Part shown: one piece after another, positions 43,583 to 54,693 of the stretch
Layout: each line of letters begins with the position of its first letter
Position numbering within the stretch: the first letter of the stretch is position 1
Translations under genes and position numbers: made by a program
The notes under the pieces: generated by a model
What the model saw: only the letters and a program-made list of their open reading frames with translations
Database searches by the model: none
What the model was told of the DNA's origin: nothing
Assembly: GCF_001613085.1 (NCBI RefSeq)
Contig: NZ_BDBR01000010.1
Location: 62,001 to 126,000, forward strand
Length of the DNA stretch: 64,000 nt
Origin: Nocardia salmonicida NBRC 13393
Lineage (GTDB): Bacteria > Actinomycetota > Actinomycetes > Mycobacteriales > Mycobacteriaceae
Direction: 5' to 3'

Positions 43583-45070
43583 TCAATCGGCCGGCGGTAC
43601 GGGGATTTCGTCTGTCGTGGTCGTCGACGGGATCGGGAGGGTGCTGCTGGCGGGCGCCTGCGTGGGAGAGGTGTTGGGGGTGGAGGGGCGTTGTTGCCCG
43701 CCGCCTGCGGAGGAGCCGCTGTCCATACGGCCGAGGGGGGACTCGGGGTAGGGGATCTGCGGAAGGTTCGGGTCGGGGCGCAGGGTGGGGGCCGTTGTCG
43801 AGGTGGGCGCGGACGGGGTGGTGGCGTTCGCGCTCGTCGACGGCGCCCCGGTCGTGGCCTTGGGCGATTCGGTGGCGGGTGGGGCAACGGTGGCGCCGGT
43901 GCGTTCGGTGCTCTCCCGATTGGCGGGGGCGGGTGCCAGGGAGGGCGCCGTCGGTGAGGGGGATTGACGCACGGTGCTGCTCGTACCGGCCGGCGTGACA
44001 TCGGGGGTGTCGGGCGTGACGGCTTGCACGCCGTAGCCGATCACCAGGCCGACCACCACCACCGCGCCGACGAGGGTGCCGACGACCTTGGCGAAGGTGC
44101 CACTCGGTGCGTCGGAGTTCGCGCCGCCCGACAGTCCGGACGGTGCCGCGGCATCGGCGACCAGCGCGGCGCCCTTGGCGATCACGGCCTCGGGATCGGG
44201 CACGGTGAGCACGGGTACGTCGAGGCGCGAGGCGAGAATGTCGATGACGCACGGGATATTGGCGCACCCGCCGATCACGGCGACCGCGTCGGGATACTTC
44301 GGCGCCCGGGTGAACACCGACGACGAGAAGAGCGCGATATTGCGCAGCAGGCCGCCGATGAGCTCCTCGAAATCAGGGCGGGTGAGCTCGAGCCCCTGTC
44401 CCGCAACATGATCGATGGTGACGACGGGCGCCTGCGACAGGTGTTCCTTGGCGGCGCGGCCACGGTTGGTCAGGGTGGTGCGGTTGGGCCGGGTGCCACG
44501 ACGGGCGTAGTGCAGGTCCACCAGGTGGTGGTAGATCAGCTCGTCGATCGCGTTGCCGCTCAGCGTCGGCGTGCGTTCGGAGTGCAGGACCACACTGTCG
44601 ACCTGATCGGCCACGGTGACAGTGAGTCCGGTTGCGCCCAGGTCGATCACGGCGACGGTGGGGTAGCGGTCGAGCAGTCCGGTGTGGCGCAGGTAGGCGA
44701 GGGCGGCGGCGCCCTCGGTGACCAACCGCAGATCACGGTGGCGGGCGCACGCGGCCCGGATGGCCTGAGCCTGTTCCTTGTTGCGGTAGGCGACGGCGAC
44801 GCTGGTCGGCGGACGCGAGCGGGCCGACTCGACCCGACGGTGGCTGCCGGAATAGCGACCGAGCGGTTCGCCTGCCATCGCGGCCTGTGACACCGGTAGC
44901 TGGGTGGTCATCAATTCGATCGAGGACGCCACGAGATCGCCGAGATCGGAATGTGCCTCATCTGCGGAAACGACCCGGTAGTCGAAACTCTGCTCGCCGG
45001 CCGGCCCCGTTGCGACCAGTGCCGAGCACACCACCTCGTTCCCGGCCGAGATGCCGAGGGATGTTCGCAT
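43583..45070 (-). CDS. Membrane-anchored Hsp70-like protein with Pro/Thr-rich extracytoplasmic tail
   Basis: A 495-aa protein. ATG 45070 is chosen because a near-perfect GGGAGGTGA ribosome site precedes it; GTG 45076 lies inside that site. Residues 1-310 are an Hsp70-type ATPase domain with phosphate loops LGISAGNE and VIDLGATGLTV, AVIGGCANIPCV and PEAVIAKGAA; several catalytic acidic residues are replaced, so ATPase activity is uncertain. No substrate-binding domain follows. Instead one membrane helix (about 327-346) leads to a Pro/Thr/Ser-rich tail of ~140 residues predicted outside. Divergent from groES, sharing the heat-shock control region. Confidence 0.88.
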   Translation of the reverse strand: MRTSLGISAGNEVVCSALVATGPAGEQSFDYRVVSADEAHSDLGDLVASSIELMTTQLPVSQAAMAGEPLGRYSGSHRRVESARSRPPTSVAVAYRNKEQAQAIRAACARHRDLRLVTEGAAALAYLRHTGLLDRYPTVAVIDLGATGLTVTVADQVDSVVLHSERTPTLSGNAIDELIYHHLVDLHYARRGTRPNRTTLTNRGRAAKEHLSQAPVVTIDHVAGQGLELTRPDFEELIGGLLRNIALFSSSVFTRAPKYPDAVAVIGGCANIPCVIDILASRLDVPVLTVPDPEAVIAKGAALVADAAAPSGLSGGANSDAPSGTFAKVVGTLVGAVVVVGLVIGYGVQAVTPDTPDVTPAGTSSTVRQSPSPTAPSLAPAPANRESTERTGATVAPPATESPKATTGAPSTSANATTPSAPTSTTAPTLRPDPNLPQIPYPESPLGRMDSGSSAGGGQQRPSTPNTSPTQAPASSTLPIPSTTTTDEIPVPPAD

Positions 45071-45422
45071 GTTCACCTCCCTTCAAGCCGATGGTGCTCT
45101 CCGAGCGGATGGCGCCTTTCCTGTGCTATGTCACAGCCTGTTATGCGAACGTTACAGATTGTGGCAGGCGATGTGAAGATCACTGGCCAGTGTGGGCGTG
45201 TCGATAATGCGACATCGGCAGAACCCGACCTTGAGTGCTGGCACTCTCACGTATAGAGTGCTAGTCGGCACTGTGTAGCTGTACTTGTGCCAGTCGACTT
45301 CTGGGCTTCGGCTCCGGCACCCGCGACGACGGGGCTGTGCGCAGGGTCGCGAGCTGACCGAAACCCGGTCCGGGACACCAGTTCCGGACAACCGAATTTC
45401 CCCTGAAAGTGGAGGGCTCAAC
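45071..45422. other. Shared upstream region of the Hsp70-like gene and groES
   Basis: A 352-bp non-coding region holding the CIRCE site, the probable groES promoter (TATAGA at 45252-45257 as -10, TTGAGT at 45231-45236 as a possible -35, spacing 15) and a ~160-base groES leader. CRP-like half sites (TGTGCTATGTCACA near 45124) do not fit a consensus spacing. Confidence 0.55.
45238..45264. promoter_or_regulatory. CIRCE element (HrcA operator)
   Basis: CTGGCACTC, 9 bases, GAGTGCTAG matches the CIRCE consensus TTAGCACTC-N9-GAGTGCTAA with three mismatches in the outer positions. It overlaps the likely -10 of groES, so HrcA binding would block transcription and release it on heat shock. Confidence 0.92.
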
Positions 45423-45722
45423 GTGGCGAGCGTGAACATCAAGCCGCTCGAGGACAAGATCCTCGTCCAGGCCAACGAGGCCGAGACGACGACGGCCTCC
45501 GGCCTGGTCATCCCGGACACGGCCAAGGAGAAGCCGCAGGAGGGCACCGTCATTGCCGTCGGAGCGGGCCGCGTCACCGATAAGGGTGACCGCATCCCGG
45601 TCGATGTCAAAGAAGGCGACGTCGTCATCTACAGCAAGTACGGCGGCACCGAGATCAAGTACCAGGGTGGGGAATACCTCATCCTCTCGGCGCGCGACAT
45701 CCTGGCCGTCGTCACCAAGTAA
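45423..45722 (+). CDS. groES: Co-chaperonin GroES
   Basis: A 99-aa co-chaperonin starting at GTG 45423 ([19 protein letters not shown]), with the mobile loop [19 protein letters not shown] and the conserved [18 protein letters not shown]. It caps the GroEL ring. Followed by groEL1 after 84 bp and under CIRCE control. Confidence 0.97.
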   Translation: MASVNIKPLEDKILVQANEAETTTASGLVIPDTAKEKPQEGTVIAVGAGRVTDKGDRIPVDVKEGDVVIYSKYGGTEIKYQGGEYLILSARDILAVVTK

Positions 45723-47417
<1,695 letters not shown>

Positions 47418-47427
47418 CGCGAACAAC

Positions 47428-47472
47428 AACGAAGGCCCCCTGATCGCGAGCGCGATCTGGGGGCCTTTCGTT
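47428..47472 (+). terminator. Intrinsic terminator after groEL1
   Basis: AACGAAGGCCCCC and GGGGGCCTTTCGTT pair around an inner GATCGC/GCGATC stem. It lies between convergent genes and ends 6 bases before the stop of the short anti-sigma gene, so it may serve both strands. Confidence 0.85.
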
Positions 47473-47477
47473 ATCCG

Positions 47478-47729
47478 CTAGCTGGCTACCGGCGGATCTT
47501 CGCTGTCGAGCGCGGCCAGTAAACGGCCGCGCAGAGACGGAGGCGGTGGGGTGGGGGTTGCGGACGCGAGCTGGGCGAGGGCTTCGCGGGTATCGCGAAG
47601 CTCTCGCAAGAACTCGGTACACAGGGTTGGGTCTTCGGTATCGATGATGGTCTGGATCGCGTGATGGTCTTCGTCGTCGATCAATCCGAGCGCGACGGTG
47701 TGCGCGAGATCGATCTGGGCTTCGTTCAT
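47478..47729 (-). CDS. Short anti-sigma protein (RskA N-terminal domain only)
   Basis: An 83-aa protein that matches the cytosolic sigma-binding domain of RskA (IDLAHTVALGLIDDEDHHAIQTI ... EFLRELRDTREALAQLA, in two pieces) and then stops after a short Pro-rich segment. RskA normally continues with a membrane helix and an extracytoplasmic domain (~230 aa); nothing of these remains, and the groEL1 terminator follows at once. It begins one base after the sigK stop, the normal sigK-rskA order. It may be a genuine soluble anti-sigma factor or a truncation that has lost signal input. Confidence 0.75.
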   Translation of the reverse strand: MNEAQIDLAHTVALGLIDDEDHHAIQTIIDTEDPTLCTEFLRELRDTREALAQLASATPTPPPPSLRGRLLAALDSEDPPVAS

Positions 47730-47730
47730 C

Positions 47731-48348
47731 TCACGTCACCCCCAAACTTTTCTTCAGTCGTGTCAATCCGTCCCGAATCCGGGACTTAACGGTCGGTAAC
47801 CCGATGCCGAGGTATTGCGCTACCTCCGCGTAGGTCCGCCCGCCGTAGTAGGCGAGCGAGATCGCCTCGCGTTGGGTCTCGGTGAGGGTCGAGAGCCCGC
47901 GCTGGACGGCCTGTTGTTCTAGTCTGCGTTCCACCTCCTCGGTGACCTCGTCGAATTCGTGGCCGAGCACCCGGATCCCGTACGCGACCTCGCGCTGGGT
48001 GTGGGCCTGCTCGGCGCGAACCCGGTCGACCGCGCGCCGGTGTGCCAGCGTCATCAGCCAGGTCACCGCCGACCCCTTGGCGGGGTCGAAACTGGTGGCG
48101 GTACGCCAGATCTGGAGATAGACCTCCTGAGTGGTCTCCTCCGCGTACCCGGGGTCGTGGAGCACCCGCAGGACCAGGCCGAAAACGCGCGCAGACGTTC
48201 GGTCGTACAGCTCGGCAAAGGCCTGCTGGTCGGACAGACTGCATCGTTCCAGCAGTGCAGCTAGCTCGACTCCTTCGGCCGCGCGTGCGGTAACCGCAGA
48301 ATCCACGATCGGTGGAAAGGCTTCGCTTCGGAACCCATTCTGTGTCAT
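47731..48348 (-). CDS. sigK: ECF RNA polymerase sigma factor, SigK type
   Basis: A 205-aa ECF sigma factor with region 2 (FAELYDRTSARVFGLVLRVL, EETTQEVYLQIWRTA, WLMTLAHRRAVDRVR) and region 4 (TLTETQREAISLAYYGGRTYAEVAQYLG, in pieces, then VKSRIRDGL). The wording is closest to mycobacterial SigK, and the neighbour is an RskA-type protein. In M. tuberculosis sigK lies at a different locus, so the symbol rests on similarity plus the rskA-like partner. Confidence 0.85.
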   Translation of the reverse strand: MTQNGFRSEAFPPIVDSAVTARAAEGVELAALLERCSLSDQQAFAELYDRTSARVFGLVLRVLHDPGYAEETTQEVYLQIWRTATSFDPAKGSAVTWLMTLAHRRAVDRVRAEQAHTQREVAYGIRVLGHEFDEVTEEVERRLEQQAVQRGLSTLTETQREAISLAYYGGRTYAEVAQYLGIGLPTVKSRIRDGLTRLKKSLGVT

Positions 48349-48496
48349 CGGTCACGAATCTAGCCCGAAGCTATGACCTTCCCACGACCGGGGGTGTCTT
48401 TATTCGGGGTGCCAGCTGTTTGCTAGAGATTCGGCGCGCCACGGCAAACGGATTGGAACGGATTTGCCAACCCGGCCAGACAGGCTCGGCGGGATC

Positions 48497-48790
48497 TCAG
48501 ACGGCCATCCGGCGCCGGTTGCGGCGGGCGTGCATCTCGCGTTCGGTCTCGGACATGCCGCCCCAGATGCCATAGGGCTCGCTGACCTTGAGGGCATGGG
48601 TGCGGCACTGCATGAGGACGGGGCAGGCCCGGCAGATCTCCTTGGCGCGCATTTCGCGCGCCGTGCGGGCGCGGCCACGTTCGCCGTCGGGGTGGAAGAA
48701 GACCGCGGAGTCCTGACCGCGGCACGAGCCACGCATCTGCCAATCCCAGACATCGGCGTTCGGTCCGGGGAGGTGGGTGGGCATGGGCAT
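48497..48790 (-). CDS. whiB3: WhiB-family iron-sulfur regulator (WhiB3-like)
   Basis: A 97-aa Wbl protein. ATG 48790 has AAGGAG 7 bases upstream, and the product MPMPTHLPGPNADVWDWQ matches the WhiB3 N-terminus; the frame extending to 48931 is unsupported. The four cluster cysteines are in SCRGQ, ICRACP and QCRTH, and the GIWGG turn is followed by a basic C-terminus (RRNRRRM). WhiB3 senses redox state and nitric oxide and binds the principal sigma factor. Position between groEL1 and sigD matches Rv3416. Confidence 0.9.
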   Translation of the reverse strand: MPMPTHLPGPNADVWDWQMRGSCRGQDSAVFFHPDGERGRARTAREMRAKEICRACPVLMQCRTHALKVSEPYGIWGGMSETEREMHARRNRRRMAV

Positions 48791-49411
48791 GTGAACTCCT
48801 TGTGGCGCGAGCTCGTCAGCGTTGTCGAGCGAGTGGTGCGGCAGGTCTTCGCGCCACCCGGTGGAGGGTGGCCGGCTCGACGGTGCCTGACGGTGCCGCT
48901 CGGAGGTCGCTGCGATTTCGCGCAGCGCCAACCGTGGCGATGAGCTACGTTAGGTGCAGGCGGGAAATTCCGTCAATAGTTCGGCGCATGAGTTCCGTAA
49001 ATCTGCAACGCCGAAATTTAACCTACTCACTATTTACATTTCACACCCGATCCCTCCATACTGTTCGGTTGGCTATGGATCGGGTGTCTTCGCGTATCCG
49101 CGACATCCCCGATTTTCCCAGGTCGCGCCGGTAGGAGCCTGGTTCGCACAGGCGGTGCCCACCGCGAGTGGGTGTGCTGGATCACAACGCCCCCCGCGGC
49201 CGGACTGCGTGTAGATGGCGAAAACGGGGCGCGAAGGTTAATTGCGCGAAACGCATGTGAATTCGAGACTTTCCGGTGGCAGCACCGAGGAGCGGAGATT
49301 TACCTGATGGCAACATCGATGCTCGCGAGAAATGCTGACTATTAGCTGAATGGCAGTCTCCGCGTCATAACACGCGAACTGTCCCGGGCGAGTGGCGGCT
49401 AGAGTCTCGGC
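48791..49411. other. Long AT-richer intergenic region upstream of whiB3
   Basis: About 620 bp without a supported gene. It is divergent (whiB3 left, TPR-like gene right), clearly less GC-rich around 48960-49080 than the genes, and contains a perfect 11-bp inverted repeat at 49044-49088. It probably holds a long whiB3 leader and both promoters; no convincing -35/-10 pair was found. Confidence 0.5.
49044..49088. promoter_or_regulatory. 11-bp perfect inverted repeat in the whiB3 upstream region
   Basis: ACACCCGATCC (49044-49054) and GGATCGGGTGT (49078-49088) are exact reverse complements, 23 bases apart. It may be an operator for a dimeric regulator or an RNA hairpin. Confidence 0.4.
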
Positions 49412-50245
49412 GTGCAGACAACGGCCTCACCCGCGGATATCGGTTCCGAAATACTCGTTTCGACTGCCTTCGGCCCCACTCCCGGGCTGGCCGCTACGGA
49501 GTTGCCGGAGCCCGCGGACCCGTTGTCGCGGTGGTGCCGCGCGGTCGCGCTCGGCGGGCAGGGTCGCTATGCCGCCGCCCGTGCTGACCTGCGAATATTG
49601 GCCCGAACAGCAGCGGATCCAGGGCTGCGATCCCTCGTCGAGAGCACCCGCGGATCGTTGCTTCGCCAGCTCGGCGACCACGCGGGCGCGGCAGCGTTCG
49701 ACGGCCGCGCGGCGGCGTTCGCGCTCGGCGCCGGCGGAGCGGCCCGCGCCGAGGCACTCGCCGACGCGTATACGGGGCTTGCGGCCGACGCGCTCGGCAC
49801 CGGCCGACTCGCCCTGGCCCGCACGCTGCTCGGGCGCGTGCGACCACTGCTCGCCGACGCACCCCCACGAGCTGAGGTGCGCTGGCACTGGGTGCGCGCC
49901 GAGACCGCGCTCGCCGGCGGCGAAGCGAGCGAGGCGCTGCGCGACGCGGTCGAGGCCGTCGACCTCGCCGCGGCGCTGCCGTCGGTCCGCCACCAGGTGA
50001 AATCGGCGCTACTCGTCGCCGCCGCGACCGCCGCGACCGGTGACCTCGCCCGGTCGGCGGAACTGGCCGCGCGGGTCGACACGGATTGTCGCGAAAACGG
50101 CCTTCTCCCACTGCGTTGGGCCACCGCGATGCTGCGCTCGGGGGTCGCCGAACCGGCGCGAGCGCGCGACGCGGCGAACGAAGCCGCAGATCATGGCGCC
50201 CGTCTACGAGCCTGGGGTGGGGACATCGCCCCGCTGGGTGCGTGA
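49412..50245 (+). CDS. TPR-like helical-repeat protein, Rv3415c type
   Basis: A 277-aa Ala/Arg-rich protein starting at GTG 49412. Repeating helical pairs of ~34 residues (ARADLRILARTAADPGLRSL, AGAAAFDGRAAAFALGAGG, ALRDAVEAVDLAAALPS) suggest a TPR-type scaffold. No enzymatic motif or membrane segment. Same position, between whiB3 and sigD, as Rv3415c in M. tuberculosis, where it is a conserved hypothetical. Function unknown; the constant neighbourhood hints at a role in SigD or WhiB3 control. Confidence 0.75.
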   Translation: MQTTASPADIGSEILVSTAFGPTPGLAATELPEPADPLSRWCRAVALGGQGRYAAARADLRILARTAADPGLRSLVESTRGSLLRQLGDHAGAAAFDGRAAAFALGAGGAARAEALADAYTGLAADALGTGRLALARTLLGRVRPLLADAPPRAEVRWHWVRAETALAGGEASEALRDAVEAVDLAAALPSVRHQVKSALLVAAATAATGDLARSAELAARVDTDCRENGLLPLRWATAMLRSGVAEPARARDAANEAADHGARLRAWGGDIAPLGA

Positions 50246-50401
50246 TTGCTCCGGATGATCTTCCTGTGAGCACGGTTAGAAGCGACCACGCCCGCTGGCG
50301 GCCGATCGGGGGGTCGCTATTGTTAGTCCCGTTCCGCCTTTTCGGTGGAAGCTCGGTCACATTCGACCGCGCCACTCGTAACGCCAGGAAAATCTCTGAC
50401 G

Positions 50402-50980
50402 ATGACGCATATGGGCGAAGAGTTGGACCTCGCCGTCGCTGCGGCTGCGCAGGGCGACAGGACCGCTTTAGCTCGGGTATTGGAACTGGTCCGTCCCTTG
50501 GTAGTTCGCTACTGCAGGGCACGGATCGGAGCCGCGGAGCGTGGACAGCTCTCCGCGGACGATGTTGCGCAAGAGGTCTGTTTGGCTGTGATGACCGCCC
50601 TGCCCCGCTATCAGGATCAGGGTCGGCCCTTCATGGCCTTCGTGTACGGAATCGCTTCGCACAAGGTCGCCGACGCCCATCGCAACGCCGCCCGTAACAA
50701 GGCGGAGGCGATGGCCGAAGTACCAGATGTCATATCCACCGACCACGGGCCGGAACAGCGGGCTCTCGACTCGGAGACGAGCAGGCAGATGAACACTCTG
50801 CTGGCAACGCTCCCCGAGAAGCATCGAGAGATCCTGATCCTGCGTTTGGTCATGGGTCTGTCAGCAGAGGAAACCGCAGTCGCCGTGGGCAGCACGGCGG
50901 GAGCGATACGGGTCGCCCAGCACAGGGCACTCGCGAAACTGAAGTCACAAGTGGCGAGGGCAGGTGAAATGTATGGCTAG
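50402..50980 (+). CDS. sigD: ECF RNA polymerase sigma factor SigD
   Basis: A 192-aa sigma factor with region 2 (VRYCRARIG ... SADDVAQEVCLAVMTALPRY ... FMAFVYGIASHKVADAHR) and region 4 (LPEKHREILILRLVMGLSAE, then GAIRVAQHRALAKLK), very close to mycobacterial SigD. ATG 50402 is likely (AGGAAA ~12 bases upstream); a longer frame from 50345 or a start at ATG 50411 is possible. It overlaps the downstream anti-sigma gene by 8 bp, so both are made together. Confidence 0.94.
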   Translation: MTHMGEELDLAVAAAAQGDRTALARVLELVRPLVVRYCRARIGAAERGQLSADDVAQEVCLAVMTALPRYQDQGRPFMAFVYGIASHKVADAHRNAARNKAEAMAEVPDVISTDHGPEQRALDSETSRQMNTLLATLPEKHREILILRLVMGLSAEETAVAVGSTAGAIRVAQHRALAKLKSQVARAGEMYG

Positions 50981-52076
50981 GGATGGCGAGCGCGGTCTAG
51001 GCGACCGGAAAGTTTGGCAGCGCGGATCGCACGACAGCGGTCCCTACGCCGCCGAGGACACCGGTGACTCCGGACCGGTCGACATCGCGGCGGTGCGCAG
51101 CGATGACGCGCTGATCGACGCGATCGCAAGCGACGGTCCGGTTCGTACCGACAGTCCCGAAGAGTTCCAGCTGGCGTCGTTACTCGCGGATTGGCGGGCC
51201 GACCTTCTGGCCGAGCCGATGCCCGCGGGCCCTGATCTGGACACCGTGTTCGCGGCAGTCAATCAGGAGATCGGCGCACGGCAGGTTCGAGTCGGAGCTT
51301 CCTCGCGCGGACGTCTACGACTGGTCCGCCCGATTTTCGGGGCAGCAGCGGCATTGTCGCTGGTGTTCGGCGGTATCACGGCCTTCGCCTACAGCGCGGC
51401 CCCCGGCGATCCGCTCTGGCGGGTCAAGGAGGTCGTGTTCAGTGAGCAGGCGCAGTCCACCGTCGTACAGTACGCCGACGAAGATCTGGTCGCCGCGCAG
51501 AATCTGCTCACCTCGGGCAATCCGGAACAGGCGAAGGCCAGGCTGGAACAGGCTTCGGCCAACGCGGGCCAGGTCGACGACCAGGGCAAGCGTCAGGATC
51601 TGATCGCGCGCTGGAACCTGCTGCGTGATCAGCTGATCAAGGTCGCACCGGAGGTCGGCGCACAACTGCCGCCGACCACCACCGCCCCGGGCAAGCCGAG
51701 CTCGCCGGTTCAGGTCCCCCCGGCGACCAACCCGGGCACCACTGCTCCGGTGGCGCCGGTCGGTCCCGGATCGGAAAGCACCGGTCCGTCCACTCAGCCG
51801 CCGGTCATCTTGCAATCTCCCGGCCCGGAGACCAAGCCGCTGTTGCCGCCGGTCGAGCCGACGCAACCACCGGTGACCACCCAGCCGCCGGTGAGTCCGC
51901 CGCCGGTCACGGTCGACCCGACGACACCGCAGACGACCATCGCCGAACCACCGCCGGTCACCGTGCCGACGGTGGTCCCGACGTCGTCACCGTTGCCGCC
52001 GATCCTGCCGCCCACGCAGCAGGTGCCCACGCAGGCGACGATCCTGCAGTCGCCACCCGCGGTGCCCTCTTCGTAG
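50973..52076 (+). CDS. rsdA: Anti-sigma-D factor RsdA
   Basis: A 367-aa membrane anti-sigma factor, equivalent to Rv3413c. The N-terminal acidic cytosolic part (VDIAAVRSDDALIDAIASDG) is the SigD-binding segment, a membrane helix lies at about 108-130 (IFGAAAALSLVFGGITAFAY), then an extracytoplasmic helical domain and a long Pro/Thr-rich tail. In mycobacteria RsdA is removed by regulated proteolysis to free SigD. ATG 50973 overlaps the sigD stop region; GTG 50964 is an alternative. Confidence 0.92.
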   Translation: MARDGERGLGDRKVWQRGSHDSGPYAAEDTGDSGPVDIAAVRSDDALIDAIASDGPVRTDSPEEFQLASLLADWRADLLAEPMPAGPDLDTVFAAVNQEIGARQVRVGASSRGRLRLVRPIFGAAAALSLVFGGITAFAYSAAPGDPLWRVKEVVFSEQAQSTVVQYADEDLVAAQNLLTSGNPEQAKARLEQASANAGQVDDQGKRQDLIARWNLLRDQLIKVAPEVGAQLPPTTTAPGKPSSPVQVPPATNPGTTAPVAPVGPGSESTGPSTQPPVILQSPGPETKPLLPPVEPTQPPVTTQPPVSPPPVTVDPTTPQTTIAEPPPVTVPTVVPTSSPLPPILPPTQQVPTQATILQSPPAVPSS

Positions 52077-52095
52077 AACGATGAATTGAACAAAA

Positions 52096-52127
52096 ACGAA
52101 GGCCCCGAACAGGTTCGGGGCCTTCGT
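52096..52127 (+). terminator. Intrinsic terminator after rsdA
   Basis: ACGAAGGCCCCGAAC and GTTCGGGGCCTTCGT form a perfect 15-bp stem with a 2-base spacer, followed by TGT. It resembles the groEL1 terminator. Confidence 0.88.
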
Positions 52128-52243
52128 TGTGTGCTGGGGGTGTTCGAAATGCGGGCCTGCGAGGTCCCCCACGCACGCGTGACCGAGAGCGGGGGAGGGC
52201 AGGCGTCCGCGACAGACTCAGCTGTGCCGAGTCGACGCGGAGC

Positions 52244-54424
<2,181 letters not shown>

Positions 54425-54439
54425 GTACAATAGATGCGT

Positions 54440-54472
54440 TTGTGCGCCGGGAGGTACGCTCCCGGCGCACAA
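54440..54472 (+). terminator. Stem-loop terminator after guaB
   Basis: TTGTGCGCCGGGAG and CTCCCGGCGCACAA form a perfect 14-bp stem with a 5-base loop, 16 bases after the guaB stop. It has no U-tract, as is frequent in actinobacteria. Confidence 0.8.
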
Positions 54473-54564
54473 GGGCAATGCAGGCAGGCTCCGAGTCCGC
54501 CGCCTACTGGCACTCCTGGCCACGCACGACCCGACCTCGAGGAGGGTCCGCCGCGCAGCGGCGG

Positions 54565-54655
54565 TTCGCGGCCGGGTCGCCGGTCAGGCGCCGCCGTTGT
54601 AGGCGACCAAGGAGCAAGCGGCGGTGCCTGACCGGCGGCCCGTGGTGGCCGCGAA
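54565..54655 (+). promoter_or_regulatory. Large nested inverted repeat with alternative pairings upstream of guaB3
   Basis: GCCGGTCAGGCGCCGCCG (54579-54596) pairs with CGGCGGTGCCTGACCGGC (54619-54636), and outside it TTCGCGGCC (54565-54573) pairs with GGCCGCGAA (54647-54655). A competing hairpin is possible between GGTCGCC (54575-54581) and GGCGACC (54602-54608). Mutually exclusive structures before a ribosome site suggest attenuation, or the trace of an inserted palindromic element. Confidence 0.6.
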
Positions 54656-54678
54656 CTCGAGCGCGCCAGCGCTCCAAA
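54651..54678. repeat. 28-bp intergenic repeat, copy 2
   Basis: Identical to 17978-18005. Here it follows the large inverted repeat and ends 5 bases before the AGGAG ribosome site of guaB3. Confidence 0.75.
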
Positions 54679-54693
54679 AACACAGGAGCAACT

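Noticed and set aside
45110..45190. CRP/GlxR-type sites (TGTGCTATGTCACA, TGTGAAGATCACT)
   Set aside because: Half sites have wrong spacing for the 16-bp consensus TGTGA-N6-TCACA.
45230..45250. HAIR (HspR) site suggested by CTTGAGT before groES
   Set aside because: Only one half of CTTGAGT-N7-ACTCAAG is present; the sequence is better explained by CIRCE and a promoter.
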